Below are positions 1 through 9,452 of a stretch of 64,000 bases of DNA, piece after piece (the first letter of the stretch is position 1; each line of letters starts with the position of its first letter). The DNA comes from Hydrogenimonas sp. SS33 (GTDB lineage: Bacteria; Campylobacterota; Campylobacteria; Campylobacterales; Hydrogenimonadaceae): assembly GCF_040436365.1 (NCBI RefSeq), contig NZ_AP026369.1:620001-684000 (forward strand). Direction: 5' to 3'. Both the position numbers and the translations under genes were made by a program. Under the pieces are notes generated by a model. The model saw only the letters and a program-made list of their open reading frames with translations. It was not told the origin of the DNA and did no database searches.

Positions 1-1100
1 AGATCAACAACCTCTACGGCATCCAGATCGCCGACGAGATCCTGAAGCAGTTCTCCGCCTTCCTCGCCGAGATCGTGCCGCCCAAGATTTCCCTCTACCA
101 CTATATCGGCGACGAGTTCATCCTCCTGTTCGACCCCTCCTGCGAAAAGAACCGGATAGAAGAGGCGCTGGACAAAATCGTCAAAAAAATCGAAAGCCAT
201 ATATTCACCTACCGGGGTGTGGAGATCATGCTCTCCATCCGTATCGGCGTTTCACGCCTGGAAAACGCCCTCTCCCTCAGGGAGTGCCACATCGCTTTGC
301 GGGAGGCGAAAACCCGTCACAACCCGATTCAATGGTATACCCCCGATCTAAACATTCTGGTCAAGCAGGATATGCTTCAGACCTACCGTATCGTCAAAGA
401 TGCACTGGAAAAGGGTCGGGTCATCAACCACTACCAGGGAATCTTCTCCTTTGAAAAAAATGATTTCACCCATTACGAAGCACTGGCCCGCATCGAAAAA
501 GAGGATGGTACCATGCTTTACCCCGGGGAGTTCATCGACTTTACCAAACAGACGCGGCTCTACCCAAGGCTCTCTGCGGAAGTGGTCCAGCGGGCTCTCA
601 AAGATATAGAGAAACTGCACCGCTCCGTATCGGTCAACCTCTCCGTTCTGGACATTCTCAATGACCTTTTCTGCCGGGAGGTCTACCGGCTGCTCGAATC
701 GACTCCCCGCCAATGCCCCCTTGTCTTCGAAATTCTGGAGAGTGAAAACATCGAAAACTACGACAGAACTTCGGAATTCATCCAGAAAGTGAAAGAGTAC
801 GGGTGCAAAGTGGCCATCGACGATTTCGGCAGCGGCTATTCGAATTTCCGCCATATCGCCGAGCTGAAAGCCGATATGCTGAAGATCGACGGATCGCTCA
901 TCAAAAACGTCGTCCATGACGAACAGATCAGGGCGATCGTGAGAAACATCAACGCCATCGCCCATGACCTCGGCATGACCACCGTCGCCGAATTCGTCTC
1001 CAACGAAGAGATTTACGAAATGTGCAGGGAACTCGGCATCGACGCGGTCCAGGGCTTTTACAGACACAAGCCCTCTCCCATCGATAAAATTATCGGATAA
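1..1100 (+). CDS. GGDEF-EAL protein, C-terminal part (5' end outside window)
   Basis: This is a cyclic-di-GMP turnover protein whose start lies outside the window: the frame is open from base 3, so no internal start is used. The end of a GGDEF domain is visible, but its signature reads IGDEF instead of GGDEF, so cyclase activity is doubtful. The EAL domain looks intact. It has EALAR, the glutamate of EILES, DDFGSGYSNF, the lysine of MLKIDGS and AEF, which are the metal and catalytic positions of active phosphodiesterases. It probably hydrolyses c-di-GMP. It closely resembles the EAL half of the protein at 18061-20085. The next gene is convergent and ends 9 bases away. Confidence 0.9.
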   Translation, partial: INNLYGIQIADEILKQFSAFLAEIVPPKISLYHYIGDEFILLFDPSCEKNRIEEALDKIVKKIESHIFTYRGVEIMLSIRIGVSRLENALSLRECHIALREAKTRHNPIQWYTPDLNILVKQDMLQTYRIVKDALEKGRVINHYQGIFSFEKNDFTHYEALARIEKEDGTMLYPGEFIDFTKQTRLYPRLSAEVVQRALKDIEKLHRSVSVNLSVLDILNDLFCREVYRLLESTPRQCPLVFEILESENIENYDRTSEFIQKVKEYGCKVAIDDFGSGYSNFRHIAELKADMLKIDGSLIKNVVHDEQIRAIVRNINAIAHDLGMTTVAEFVSNEEIYEMCRELGIDAVQGFYRHKPSPIDKIIG

Positions 1101-1109
1101 ACAGGTTTT

Positions 1110-2045
1110 TTATTCTCCGAAAATTTCCAGCAGATTCTTCGCGTTTTTATAGATCGGTTCGTCCACGAATCCAAGGGCTTCGTCGACGAAACCGCTTCGG
1201 TGCGGGTCCGACTCGAAGAGTTCCACGACCCGCCGCGCCCATTCCAGCTCCTCTGGCTCCGGCGAGAAGATGCGGTTGGCGACCTCGACCTGCGCCGGAG
1301 AGATACACCCTTTGGCGTGGTACCCCATCTTCTTCTCCAAAAGGCACCAGTTTTCGAACATCTCCAGATCACGATACTCCTGATAGACGAAAGAGACCGG
1401 CAGGACCCCTTCGCTCTGGCATGCCAGCAGAAAGCGGGTCATCACGGCATGCATCGTCGGGTTGTGCAGATGGACGATCCGCTGCGGAAGGCGCAAAGAG
1501 GCCGTCAGATCCAGCGCGCCCAGGTAGAAGGCTTCGACCCTCCCCTCCACCCTCAGGCTCTCCAGGTTTCTGTACGCCTCCTTCGTCTCGACGGAGAGGT
1601 GCACCCTGATGGATTCGTCGATGAGGCCCAGAGCCCTCTTGACATCCTCCGGCGTCCTGACCTTGGGAATGCGTATGGCATCGGGCCGGACATCGTTGAG
1701 ATAGGCGATCTCCTGCTCTCCCCCCTCCCCGAGGGGATTGATGCGCACCACCGTCATGCTCCCAAGCTTTTCGGCCTCGGCCAGAAAGAGCCCCGTCAGC
1801 CGCAGTGCGAGCGGCTTCAGGGAGGGGGCGACCCCGTCTTCCAGATTGAGCACCGCCACATCCGCTTCCAGTTCGTCCAGTTTGTTCAGGTGCCTGACAT
1901 TGTGGGCCGAAAGCATCAGGGCGCTTCTGATATAGGGCGGGTGGGCCCGGGCCCGCTGGCCTCTGCCGCCCCGCAAGGCTTCGATCGCCTCGAGGTCGCC
2001 CCTCTCCGCCAGCTCCTCTACTGTTTTAATATTTTTAAATATCAA
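1110..2045 (-). CDS. HpcH/HpaI aldolase / citrate lyase (CitE-like) family protein
   Basis: A 311-residue TIM-barrel protein of the CitE/malyl-CoA lyase superfamily. Seen are the LNLEDGVAP segment (Mg-binding acidic pair), VRINPLG (substrate arginine) and the RIPKV and SVETKEA strands. Family members cleave or form C-C bonds in CoA thioesters of malate or citramalate; the true substrate here is unknown. No citrate lyase alpha or gamma subunit is nearby, so it is not a classical citrate lyase. The TTG start is supported by GGAG five bases upstream, and that site overlaps the stop codon of the preceding cytochrome gene, suggesting translational coupling. Confidence 0.8.
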   Translation of the reverse strand: MIFKNIKTVEELAERGDLEAIEALRGGRGQRARAHPPYIRSALMLSAHNVRHLNKLDELEADVAVLNLEDGVAPSLKPLALRLTGLFLAEAEKLGSMTVVRINPLGEGGEQEIAYLNDVRPDAIRIPKVRTPEDVKRALGLIDESIRVHLSVETKEAYRNLESLRVEGRVEAFYLGALDLTASLRLPQRIVHLHNPTMHAVMTRFLLACQSEGVLPVSFVYQEYRDLEMFENWCLLEKKMGYHAKGCISPAQVEVANRIFSPEPEELEWARRVVELFESDPHRSGFVDEALGFVDEPIYKNAKNLLEIFGE

Positions 2046-2048
2046 TTC

Positions 2049-2381
2049 TCACTCCGGTTTGTGGGTCAGAAAATAGTGCAGCGCCTCTGTTTCGGAACGG
2101 GTCAGGAAATAGGTGGGCATGACGCGGTGGCGTTTCTCCAGACTCTCCCTCAGAGCCGCGATGGAGAGATGGCGGATGTCGGGCCCCTTCAGCTCGACCG
2201 GTTTCCCATCTTCCTTGTACCGGGCGATGACCGCCCCTTCGCCGTGGCGGCCGTGACAGCGGTCGCACCCGATGCCGCGGGGATTTTTGTAGAGCATTTC
2301 GCCATATTCGTACTGGGTGATGAAAGAGTCGTCGGCTGCCAAGCAGACGCAGACCAGGGCCAATCCCGTAAGCGTTTTCAC
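2049..2381 (-). CDS. small periplasmic c-type cytochrome
   Basis: A short monoheme class I cytochrome c. After a signal peptide (KTLTGLALVCVCLA) comes a single CDRCH heme site followed by HGRHGEG, and a candidate distal Met ligand in RVMPTYF near the C-terminus. It should act as a periplasmic electron carrier. I chose the GTG start because AAGG lies eight bases before it; a TTG six codons upstream has no ribosome site. The gene is divergent from folD and couples to the CitE-like gene behind it. Its redox partner is not identifiable from the neighbours. Confidence 0.75.
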   Translation of the reverse strand: MKTLTGLALVCVCLAADDSFITQYEYGEMLYKNPRGIGCDRCHGRHGEGAVIARYKEDGKPVELKGPDIRHLSIAALRESLEKRHRVMPTYFLTRSETEALHYFLTHKPE

Positions 2382-2447
2382 TAACCGTGCCTTAATCAAG
2401 TTTTGGTTAGTATTCTAACCTATCAAGCCCCAAAACAAGGTTACACG

Positions 2448-3293
2448 ATGCAGATCATCGACGGCAAAAGACTGGCCAAGGAGATACGCGAGGAGATCGC
2501 CAAAGAGGTGGAGACGCTCAAGAAAGAGCGGGACATCACCCCCGGCCTGGCGGTCATTCTGGTGGGCGACGACCCGGCCAGCCACGCCTACGTCAAAATG
2601 AAAGCGAAAGCCTGCAAAGAGGCAGGCATCTACTCCATCACCCACGAAATGCCAGAAAGCATCAGCCAGAGCGAGATCGAAGAGACGATTCTGATGATGA
2701 ACAAAAACCCCAACATCGACGGCATTCTGGTGCAGCTCCCGCTGCCTTCGCATATCGACACGACGAAGATCCTGGAGCTCATCGACCCCAAAAAGGATGT
2801 AGACGGTTTCCACGCCTACAATTTCGGCCGCCTGATGACGGGGCTGGACGGCTTCGTCCCCTGCACACCGCTGGGTGTCATGGAGATGCTTGAGGCCTAC
2901 GGCATCGATCCCAAGGGCAAAGACGCCTGCGTCGTGGGGGCCAGCAACATCGTCGGCAAACCGATGGCGGCCCTGCTGCTCAACGCCTTCGCCACCGTCG
3001 ACATCTGCCACATCTACACCAAAGATCTCGCCGCCCATACGAAACGGGCCGACATTCTCGTCGTGGGGGTAGGCAAAGCGGGCCTCATCACCGAAGAGAT
3101 GGTCAAAGAGGGCGCCGTCGTCATCGACATCGGCATCAACCGTCTCGAAGACGGCTCCCTGGTCGGCGACGTCGACTATGAAAACGTGGCGCCCAAATGC
3201 AGCTACATCACCCCCGTCCCCGGCGGCGTCGGCCCCATGACTATCGCCATGCTTCTCAAAAACACCCTCAAAGCGGCGAAAGAGCGGGCATGA
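2448..3293 (+). CDS. folD: bifunctional methylenetetrahydrofolate dehydrogenase/cyclohydrolase
   Basis: FolD converts 5,10-methylene-THF to 10-formyl-THF in one-carbon metabolism. The 281-residue protein has the catalytic lysine region YVKMKAKACKEAGI, the cyclohydrolase stretch VQLPLPSHID, the NADP-binding motif VVGASNIVGKP and the C-terminal PVPGGVGPMT. The ATG is preceded by AAGG at a seven-base spacing; an in-frame GTG 15 codons upstream has no ribosome site and would add residues foreign to the family. It heads an operon: its TGA overlaps the ATG of lepB. Confidence 0.97.
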   Translation: MQIIDGKRLAKEIREEIAKEVETLKKERDITPGLAVILVGDDPASHAYVKMKAKACKEAGIYSITHEMPESISQSEIEETILMMNKNPNIDGILVQLPLPSHIDTTKILELIDPKKDVDGFHAYNFGRLMTGLDGFVPCTPLGVMEMLEAYGIDPKGKDACVVGASNIVGKPMAALLLNAFATVDICHIYTKDLAAHTKRADILVVGVGKAGLITEEMVKEGAVVIDIGINRLEDGSLVGDVDYENVAPKCSYITPVPGGVGPMTIAMLLKNTLKAAKERA

Positions 3294-4108
3294 GCGAAAC
3301 AGAGAACCTTCAAAAACCCCAAAGCGGTGCACCGCAGAAAAAGCCCCACTGGGCGATCCGCCTCTACCACTGGTCCAACACCTGGACCGGCACCGTCGTC
3401 ATCGTCCTGCTGGTCATCTTCTTCGTGGCACAGGCATTCGTCATCCCCAGCGGCTCTATGAAGAACACGCTGCTCATCGGCGACCACCTCTTCGTCAAGA
3501 AGTTCGCCTACGGCGTGCCCGTCCCCCACATCCCGTGGCTGGAGGTGCCCGTCTGGCCCGACACCGACGGTGACGGCCACATCATCCGGGGCGAAGGGCC
3601 CAAGCGCGGCGACATCGTCATCTTCCGCTACCCCCGCAACCCCAAGATCCACTACGTCAAACGCTGCGTCGCCGTCGGTGGCGACATCCTCTTCGTCCAC
3701 GACAAGGCGCTCTACCTCCACCCCCACGAAGGCAACGACTACATCGTCGCCCACTATCCGAAAGAGAAGATCGTCGACATCGAAGGAACCTATTTCGTCA
3801 AAAACCCCTACCGGGACGAATTTCCCGGCATCCACAACGACCCCGACGTCGTCGAGGACGGCTACGAACCCATCGAGATCTTCGAATTCGGCCCCGTCAA
3901 GGTGGCGAAGGACCAGTGGTTCATGATGGGAGACAACCGGGACCACTCCAACGACAGCCGCTTCTGGGGGACGGTGCCTTACAAACTGATCGTCGGCAAA
4001 CCCTGGTTCATCTACTTCAGCTGGGACAAGAACTACACGATCCGCTGGGACCGCATCGGCCGCAACGTGGAGACACTGGAGAGAGAGAAACCCGCCTATG
4101 TCGAATGA
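3290..4108 (+). CDS. lepB: signal peptidase I
   Basis: Inner-membrane type I signal peptidase that removes signal peptides from exported proteins. In 272 residues there is one clear transmembrane segment (about 33-51), the catalytic serine in PSGSM (Ser56), the catalytic lysine region HYVKRCVAVGGD and the conserved MGDNRDHSNDSRFWG box. An acidic insertion (WPDTDGDGHI) lies between boxes. The ATG overlaps the folD stop (ATGA), and the 3' end overlaps the M50 protease gene by 11 bases, so the three are cotranslated. Confidence 0.96.
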   Translation: MSETENLQKPQSGAPQKKPHWAIRLYHWSNTWTGTVVIVLLVIFFVAQAFVIPSGSMKNTLLIGDHLFVKKFAYGVPVPHIPWLEVPVWPDTDGDGHIIRGEGPKRGDIVIFRYPRNPKIHYVKRCVAVGGDILFVHDKALYLHPHEGNDYIVAHYPKEKIVDIEGTYFVKNPYRDEFPGIHNDPDVVEDGYEPIEIFEFGPVKVAKDQWFMMGDNRDHSNDSRFWGTVPYKLIVGKPWFIYFSWDKNYTIRWDRIGRNVETLEREKPAYVE

Positions 4109-4748
4109 CCTCGAAATCGTCAAGGTCGCAGCGATCGTCCTCTCGCTGATGGTCGCCATCATCGGCCACGAGATCATGCACGGCTACATCGCCTACAAAT
4201 TCGGCGACCCTACCGCCAAAGCGGCAGGGCGGCTCAGCATCAACCCCATCGTCCATATCGACCCCATCGGCACTATCGCCGTTCCCGTACTGCTCTATGT
4301 CAGCGGCGCCCCCTTCCTCTTCGGCTGGGCGAAACCGGTGCCGGTGGACATCTACACCGTCATCCGAAACGGCGGCTACAAGGCGGCAGTGGCCGTAGCG
4401 CTGGCGGGCGTGACCTGGAACTTCGCCCTCGCCTTCGTCAGCGCCGGCCTCTTTCCCATGTTCGACCGCCCCGACTCCCTCTTCACCGCCTTCATCGGCT
4501 TTTTCCTGATGTATTCGGTCATCTACAACGTGGTCCTGGGCGTCTTCAACCTCTGGCCCTTCCCGCCCCTGGACGGCGCCAACGCCCTGCGCTACCTTGC
4601 CATGGAGTACCGGTGGAAAGGCGTCATCGACATTCTCAACAAGATCGAGCCGGTGGGGATGGTGCTGCTCATCATCGTCATCGCCACCCCTCTGGCGGAC
4701 TGGTTTTTCCTGCCCGCCGAGTGGCTTATCAAGCTTTTGTTGGGTTAA
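4098..4748 (+). CDS. site-2 protease family (M50) membrane metalloprotease
   Basis: A 216-residue, almost entirely hydrophobic protein with the zinc motif HEIMH in the first transmembrane segment and the second signature FNLWPFPPLDGANAL containing the Asp ligand. Small M50 proteases of this type lack PDZ domains and are widespread; the substrate is unknown. It may process membrane-embedded peptides left by the adjacent signal peptidase, but that is inference from the neighbour. The start overlaps the lepB 3' end by 11 bases. Confidence 0.9.
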   Translation: MSNDLEIVKVAAIVLSLMVAIIGHEIMHGYIAYKFGDPTAKAAGRLSINPIVHIDPIGTIAVPVLLYVSGAPFLFGWAKPVPVDIYTVIRNGGYKAAVAVALAGVTWNFALAFVSAGLFPMFDRPDSLFTAFIGFFLMYSVIYNVVLGVFNLWPFPPLDGANALRYLAMEYRWKGVIDILNKIEPVGMVLLIIVIATPLADWFFLPAEWLIKLLLG

Positions 4749-4755
4749 ATTGACT

Positions 4756-4761
4756 ATAATC
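4756..4761 (+). promoter_or_regulatory. -10 box (TATAAT) before rpiB
   Basis: TATAAT followed by CGC lies 30 bases before the rpiB ATG in the short gap after the M50 gene, with AGGAG before the start. It suggests that rpiB and the genes after it have their own promoter in addition to readthrough from folD. Confidence 0.6.
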
Positions 4762-4790
4762 GCAACATCATACATTTCAGGAGAAAGAGA

Positions 4791-5234
4791 ATGAAATACT
4801 ATGTCGGAAGCGACCACGCCGGATTCGCCGTCAAAGGGCTGGTCGTCGAGATGCTCAAAAGCCGCGGCCACGAAGTGGAAGACCTTGGAACCGACAGCGA
4901 CGAACGGGTCGACTACCCCGACTTCGCGGAGAAGGTGGCCCGCGCCGTCGTCGCCGACAAGGGAAGCCGCGGCGTCCTCATCTGCGGCACGGGCATCGGC
5001 ATGAGTATCGCCGCCAACAAGATCGACGGCATCCGCGCCGCCCACTGTCACGACTACTACACGGCCCAGATGGCACGGGCACACAACGACGCCAACATCC
5101 TCTGCTTCGGCGAACGGGTCAGCGGCCCCGGCGTCATCGAAAGCATGATCGACGCCTTCACCACCACCCCCTTCGAGGGCGGCCGCCACGAAGGGCGCGT
5201 CGAAAAGATCATGGCACTGGAGCGCACCCACTGA
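4791..5234 (+). CDS. rpiB: ribose-5-phosphate isomerase B
   Basis: RpiB interconverts ribose 5-phosphate and ribulose 5-phosphate in the pentose phosphate pathway. The 147 residues begin VGSDHAGF (substrate loop) and contain the CGTGIGMSIAANK active-site segment with the catalytic cysteine, then RAAHCHDYYTA and HNDANIL. The length is normal. AGGAG sits before the ATG, and the stop codon overlaps the start of the following small gene (TGATG). Confidence 0.96.
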   Translation: MKYYVGSDHAGFAVKGLVVEMLKSRGHEVEDLGTDSDERVDYPDFAEKVARAVVADKGSRGVLICGTGIGMSIAANKIDGIRAAHCHDYYTAQMARAHNDANILCFGERVSGPGVIESMIDAFTTTPFEGGRHEGRVEKIMALERTH

Positions 5235-5566
5235 TGCTGCTGGAGTGGTCGCTGGTCACCTTTTCGCTACTGCTGGTCATCTTCGTCGTGGTCAAGATGT
5301 TCTATTTCAAGAGCCTGACCCTCAAGGAGCAGCGCAACAACGACGTGATGAAACTGACCCTCAAGGAGGCGGAGGTGCTGATCCGCAAGTACCAGATCCA
5401 GCTCCAGCGGGCTCTGGGCAACATCGACATTCTCAACGAACAGATGAACAAACTGCGGCGGGAGACCAAAGCGGTTAAGCAGCGCAACAGCCAATACCGC
5501 ATTGAAAACGAAAAACTGAAAAGCCGTATCAAAGAGCTCGAATCGCGCATCGAATCGCTCATTTGA
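5234..5566 (+). CDS. small membrane-anchored coiled-coil protein, function unknown
   Basis: A 110-residue protein with one N-terminal transmembrane segment (about residues 5-24, [18 protein letters not shown]) followed by a charged heptad-patterned helix to the C-terminus. It resembles small FtsB/FtsL-like or scaffold proteins in architecture only; I do not recognise a family. It is coupled to rpiB through a TGATG overlap and precedes apt by 46 bases. Confidence 0.75.
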   Translation: MLLEWSLVTFSLLLVIFVVVKMFYFKSLTLKEQRNNDVMKLTLKEAEVLIRKYQIQLQRALGNIDILNEQMNKLRRETKAVKQRNSQYRIENEKLKSRIKELESRIESLI

Positions 5567-5612
5567 CGGTATTGCAAACACGAAAACCATATTTCCGGCT
5601 ACGAGGACGACC

Positions 5613-6164
5613 ATGAAAACCATGACCGACGAACAGAAAAAACGACTGCTTTCCGCCATCCGCGACATTCCCGACTTTCCCAAACCGGGGATTCTCTTCA
5701 AGGACATCACCACGCTTCTCAACGACGCCGAAGCTTTCAAGCTCCTGATGGACCATCTGCAGGCGCGTTATGAAGCGATGGACCTCGACTTCGTCGCAGG
5801 CATCGAGAGCCGGGGCTTCATCTTCGGCGCCGCCCTCGCGACGCGACTTGGCATCGGCTTCGTGCCGATTCGGAAGAAAGGGAAGCTCCCGGGTGCGACC
5901 ATTTCCGAAAAGTACGCCCTGGAGTACGGTTTCGACGAAGTGGAGATCCATATCGACGCCTTCCGTGACAAAGAGGGGGCGAAGGTCCTGCTCATCGACG
6001 ACCTCATCGCCACCGGCGGGACCGCCGAAGCGGCGGTCAAACTGATCCGCGACGCCAAGGGGGAGTGCGTGGAAGCCTGTTTCCTGATCGACCTGACCTT
6101 CCTGGAGGGCACGCGCAAAATCACGCCGCTCACCTCCGTTTACACCGTTCTGGAGGTGGCGTGA
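5613..6164 (+). CDS. apt: adenine phosphoribosyltransferase
   Basis: Apt makes AMP from adenine and PRPP in purine salvage. The 183-residue protein shows the adenine-binding region [14 protein letters not shown], the flexible loop RKKGKLPG and the PRPP-binding motif [18 protein letters not shown] lies upstream of the ATG; a second ATG three codons on is an alternative. The stop overlaps the trpB start (TGATG). Confidence 0.96.
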   Translation: MKTMTDEQKKRLLSAIRDIPDFPKPGILFKDITTLLNDAEAFKLLMDHLQARYEAMDLDFVAGIESRGFIFGAALATRLGIGFVPIRKKGKLPGATISEKYALEYGFDEVEIHIDAFRDKEGAKVLLIDDLIATGGTAEAAVKLIRDAKGECVEACFLIDLTFLEGTRKITPLTSVYTVLEVA

Positions 6165-7369
6165 TGTACATTCCCAAACCCCTCAAATTCGACCCGGACG
6201 AGCTGGGGCACTTCGGCATCTTCGGAGGGCGCTACGTCCCCGAAACCCTGATGCCCATCCTCCAGGAGCTTGACGAGGCCTACGCCAAAATCCGCTTCGA
6301 CGAAACCTTCTGGGAAGAGGCGCACTACTACCTCGAGCACTATGTGGGGCGCCCCAGCCCCCTCTACTACGCCAGGAACATCTCCGACGACGTGGGCGCT
6401 ACCGTCTATCTCAAGCGGGAAGACCTGAACCATACGGGGGCCCACAAGGTCAACAACACGATCCTCCAGGGGCTCATCGCCAAACGCCTCGGCAAGAAGA
6501 AAGTCATCGCAGAAACGGGGGCGGGCCAGCACGGCGTCGCCACCGCCACCGTCGCCGCCCTTCTGGGGTTGGAGTGCGAAATCTTCATGGGGGCCAAGGA
6601 TGTGGCGCGCCAGGAGCTCAACGTCTTTCGCATGAAACTGCTGGGGGCGAAGGTCCACGCCGTCGAAAGCGGTTCCAAAACCCTCAAGGACGCCATGAAC
6701 GACGCCATCCGCTACTGGGTCACCAACGCCCGGGACACCTTCTACATCATCGGCACCGTCGCGGGCCCCCACCCCTACCCGATGATGGTAAGGGACTTCC
6801 AGGCGATCATCGGCTACGAAGCGAAAGCGCAGATTCTCAAAGCCCAGAACCGGCTCCCCGACTATGTCATCGCCTGCATCGGCGGCGGAAGCAACGCCAT
6901 GGGGATCTTCGCCCACTTCCTGGATGAGCCCGAAACCACCTGCATCGGCATCGAAGCGGGCGGGCTGGGGCTCGAAACCGACAAGCACGGTGCCAGCCTT
7001 GCCAAAGGGAGTCCCGGCGTTCTGCACGGGCAGATGAGCTACCTGCTTCAGGACGACGACGGCCAGATTCTCGAAGCCCACTCCATCAGCGCCGGCCTCG
7101 ACTACCCGGGCATCGGCCCCGAACACGCCTACCTCAAGGAGATCGGCGCCGCAGAATACGACAGCATCACCGACGCCGAGGCGCTGGACGCCTTCGTGTG
7201 GCTGAGCCGGCGGGAGGGGATCATCCCCGCCTTCGAGAGCTCCCATGCCGTCGCCTACCTGAAGAAAATGGACCCCGAACGGCTCAAAAACCGGCTGGTC
7301 ATCGTCAACCTTTCCGGCCGGGGCGACAAAGATATGATCCAGGCCAAAGACCTGCTGCACTTCGACTAA
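6164..7369 (+). CDS. trpB: tryptophan synthase beta chain
   Basis: TrpB condenses indole and serine to tryptophan using PLP. The 401-residue protein opens with [15 protein letters not shown], typical of TrpB1, and has the PLP lysine in HTGAHKVNN, the GAGQHG loop and the phosphate-binding GGGSNAMG. It stands without trpA or other trp genes, lodged between apt and dedA; the alpha subunit must be encoded elsewhere. The ATG overlaps the apt stop, so an upstream start is excluded by coupling and family length. Confidence 0.96.
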   Translation: MYIPKPLKFDPDELGHFGIFGGRYVPETLMPILQELDEAYAKIRFDETFWEEAHYYLEHYVGRPSPLYYARNISDDVGATVYLKREDLNHTGAHKVNNTILQGLIAKRLGKKKVIAETGAGQHGVATATVAALLGLECEIFMGAKDVARQELNVFRMKLLGAKVHAVESGSKTLKDAMNDAIRYWVTNARDTFYIIGTVAGPHPYPMMVRDFQAIIGYEAKAQILKAQNRLPDYVIACIGGGSNAMGIFAHFLDEPETTCIGIEAGGLGLETDKHGASLAKGSPGVLHGQMSYLLQDDDGQILEAHSISAGLDYPGIGPEHAYLKEIGAAEYDSITDAEALDAFVWLSRREGIIPAFESSHAVAYLKKMDPERLKNRLVIVNLSGRGDKDMIQAKDLLHFD

Positions 7370-7378
7370 GGGGAAGGG

Positions 7379-7996
7379 TTGGAACAGTTTCTTCTGGACG
7401 CCCTCGTCCATTACGGCTACATCATCCTCTTCATCTGGAGTATCATGGAGGGGGAGCTGGGGCTCATCATGGCCGGGACGATGGTCCATACGGGCCACAT
7501 GAACATGCCCACCGCCATCCTCGTCGCCGGGCTGGGCGGATTCACGGGAGACCAGATCTACTTCTGGATCGGCCGCTACAACAAAAAGTGGATCCAGAAC
7601 TACCTCCACAAACACCGCCGCAAATTTGCCCTTGCCCACCTGCTTCTGAAAAAATACGGCTGGCCCGTCATCTTCGTGCAGCGCTACCTCTACGGGCTGC
7701 GAACCGTCATTCCCATCAGCATCGGCCTGACACGCTACAGCGCGAAGAAATTCGCCATCATCAACTTTATCAGTGCCCAGGTCTGGGCGGCCATCACGAT
7801 CGTACTCGCCTACATCTTCGGCGAGCAGATCATCCGGGTGCTCGAATACGCCAAACACCACTGGTATTTCGCCCTGCCCCTGGCCGCCCTCTTCCTGGGG
7901 GGCATCAGCTATATGTTCCATCGCATCGAAAACAATATACTCGAGAGGAGAAAGCAACGACATGCAAATCGAAATCGTCAACAAAAAGCGGCATGA
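7379..7996 (+). CDS. DedA family membrane protein
   Basis: A 205-residue member of the DedA family, some members of which flip undecaprenyl phosphate or phosphatidylethanolamine. Characteristic segments are MEGELGLIMAGT near the N-terminus, GDQIYFWIGRY, the R-containing FVQRYLYGLRTVIPISIG loop and AQVWAAI. Several transmembrane helices are evident and the tail is very basic. The start is TTG behind a purine-rich GGGGAAGGG. The 3' end overlaps pepA by 35 bases, a longer overlap than elsewhere in this operon. Confidence 0.9.
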   Translation: MEQFLLDALVHYGYIILFIWSIMEGELGLIMAGTMVHTGHMNMPTAILVAGLGGFTGDQIYFWIGRYNKKWIQNYLHKHRRKFALAHLLLKKYGWPVIFVQRYLYGLRTVIPISIGLTRYSAKKFAIINFISAQVWAAITIVLAYIFGEQIIRVLEYAKHHWYFALPLAALFLGGISYMFHRIENNILERRKQRHANRNRQQKAA

Positions 7997-9446
7997 GATC
8001 GACGCCGACGCGGAGATCGTCTGTGTCATAGAGAAGAATCTGGACCATCCCTGGGTCGAAGAGAAAGAGCTGCTGCAACTGGCGGGCTTCGAGGGGGGAC
8101 AGGACGAAACCTGCTTCCTTCCCGAAAAACGGCGCCTCTACGTGGGCAGCGACTCGCTCCACCACGACGACATCCGCAGCGCCTACGCCGCCGCCCTCCG
8201 CGCCCTGCGAAAAACGGGGGCGAAGAGTGTGAAGACGGGACTCTATCTCGGAAAATGTTCGGCCCAGAACGTCAAAGCGATGGCGGAGGGGATGGTCTTC
8301 GGCGACTACGACTACGACGCCTACAAGAGCGAAAAAGCCAAACATCCCGTCACCCGTGTCACCATCGCCTGCGAGGATTTCAACGGCAAAGAGATCGACT
8401 GCGGCAAGGCGGCCGGCTACGTTCAAAACGCCGTCACCGTCGCCCGCGCCGTCAACTACACCCGCAATATCGTCAACACCCCGCCGGACGATATGACCCC
8501 CGAAATCCTCGCCCTCAAGGCGGTCGCCCTGGCGGAAGAGAACGGCCTGGAGTGCATCGTCCTGGACGAAAAGGGGCTGGAAGCGGAAAACATGGGCGCT
8601 TTCCTGGCCGTCAGCCGCGCCAGCGACCACCCGCCCAGACTGGTCCATCTGAGCTACAAGCCCGAAAACCCCAGATTCAAAGTGGCATTGGTGGGCAAGG
8701 GGCTCACCTACGACAGCGGTGGGCTGAGCCTCAAACCCTCCGACTACATGGTGACGATGAAATCCGACAAGGCGGGCGCCTGCGCCGTTCTTGGCATTCT
8801 CAAAGCGGTCAGCGAACTGGGGCTGCCCATCGAAGTCCACGGCATCATCGGGGCGACGGAAAACATGATCGGCGGCAACGCCTACAAACCCGACGATGTC
8901 CTCAAAGCCAAAAACGGCAAAACCATCGAAGTGCGCAACACCGACGCGGAGGGGCGCCTGGTACTGGCCGACTGCCTCTGCTACGCCCAGGAGAAGGTGG
9001 CACCCGACTACCTACTCGACTTCGCCACCCTCACCGGCGCCTGCGTCGTGGCGCTGGGCGAATACACCACAGGCCTGATGGGGCACGACCGCGCGCTCAA
9101 GCACAGCTTCTCCAAAGCCGCCACCAACGCGGGAGAGCTGACCGGCACGCTGCCGTTTAACCGCTACCTGAAAAAGCTGCTCAAAAGCGACATCGCCGAC
9201 GTCTGCAACATCAGTTCCTCCCGCTACGGCGGCGCCATCACCGCCGCCCTCTTCCTCGACCACTTCATCGAGAAAGAGTACAAACACAAATGGCTCCACC
9301 TCGACATCGCCGGCCCGGCCTACGTGGAGAAACCCTGGGGCTACAACCCCGCCGGCGCCAGCGGTGCAGGCGTGCGCATGACCGTCAAATGGTTCGAACA
9401 GACGATCAAACAGCTAAACAGAGAGGAAAAGCACGCTTCGCATTAA
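7962..9446 (+). CDS. pepA: leucyl aminopeptidase (M17 family)
   Basis: Cytosolic two-metal aminopeptidase, 494 residues. Visible are the metal and active-site stretches GKGLTYDSGGLSLKP, MKSDKAGACAVLG (Lys and Asp ligands) and the hallmark NTDAEGRLVLADCL, plus the C-terminal NPAGASGAGVRM. I placed the start at the ATG after AGGAGAAAGCAACGAC because residues upstream of it are only the reverse-frame DedA tail. In other bacteria PepA also binds DNA at recombination sites; whether this one does cannot be told. It closes the folD operon. Confidence 0.96.
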   Translation: MQIEIVNKKRHEIDADAEIVCVIEKNLDHPWVEEKELLQLAGFEGGQDETCFLPEKRRLYVGSDSLHHDDIRSAYAAALRALRKTGAKSVKTGLYLGKCSAQNVKAMAEGMVFGDYDYDAYKSEKAKHPVTRVTIACEDFNGKEIDCGKAAGYVQNAVTVARAVNYTRNIVNTPPDDMTPEILALKAVALAEENGLECIVLDEKGLEAENMGAFLAVSRASDHPPRLVHLSYKPENPRFKVALVGKGLTYDSGGLSLKPSDYMVTMKSDKAGACAVLGILKAVSELGLPIEVHGIIGATENMIGGNAYKPDDVLKAKNGKTIEVRNTDAEGRLVLADCLCYAQEKVAPDYLLDFATLTGACVVALGEYTTGLMGHDRALKHSFSKAATNAGELTGTLPFNRYLKKLLKSDIADVCNISSSRYGGAITAALFLDHFIEKEYKHKWLHLDIAGPAYVEKPWGYNPAGASGAGVRMTVKWFEQTIKQLNREEKHASH

Positions 9447-9452
9447 GAAACC

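Noticed and set aside
6140-8029. Very long minus-strand frames opposite trpB, dedA, recN, spoT and others
   Set aside because: Artefacts of GC-rich third positions in real genes on the other strand; they lack ribosome sites and any domain, and real genes there show strong motifs.
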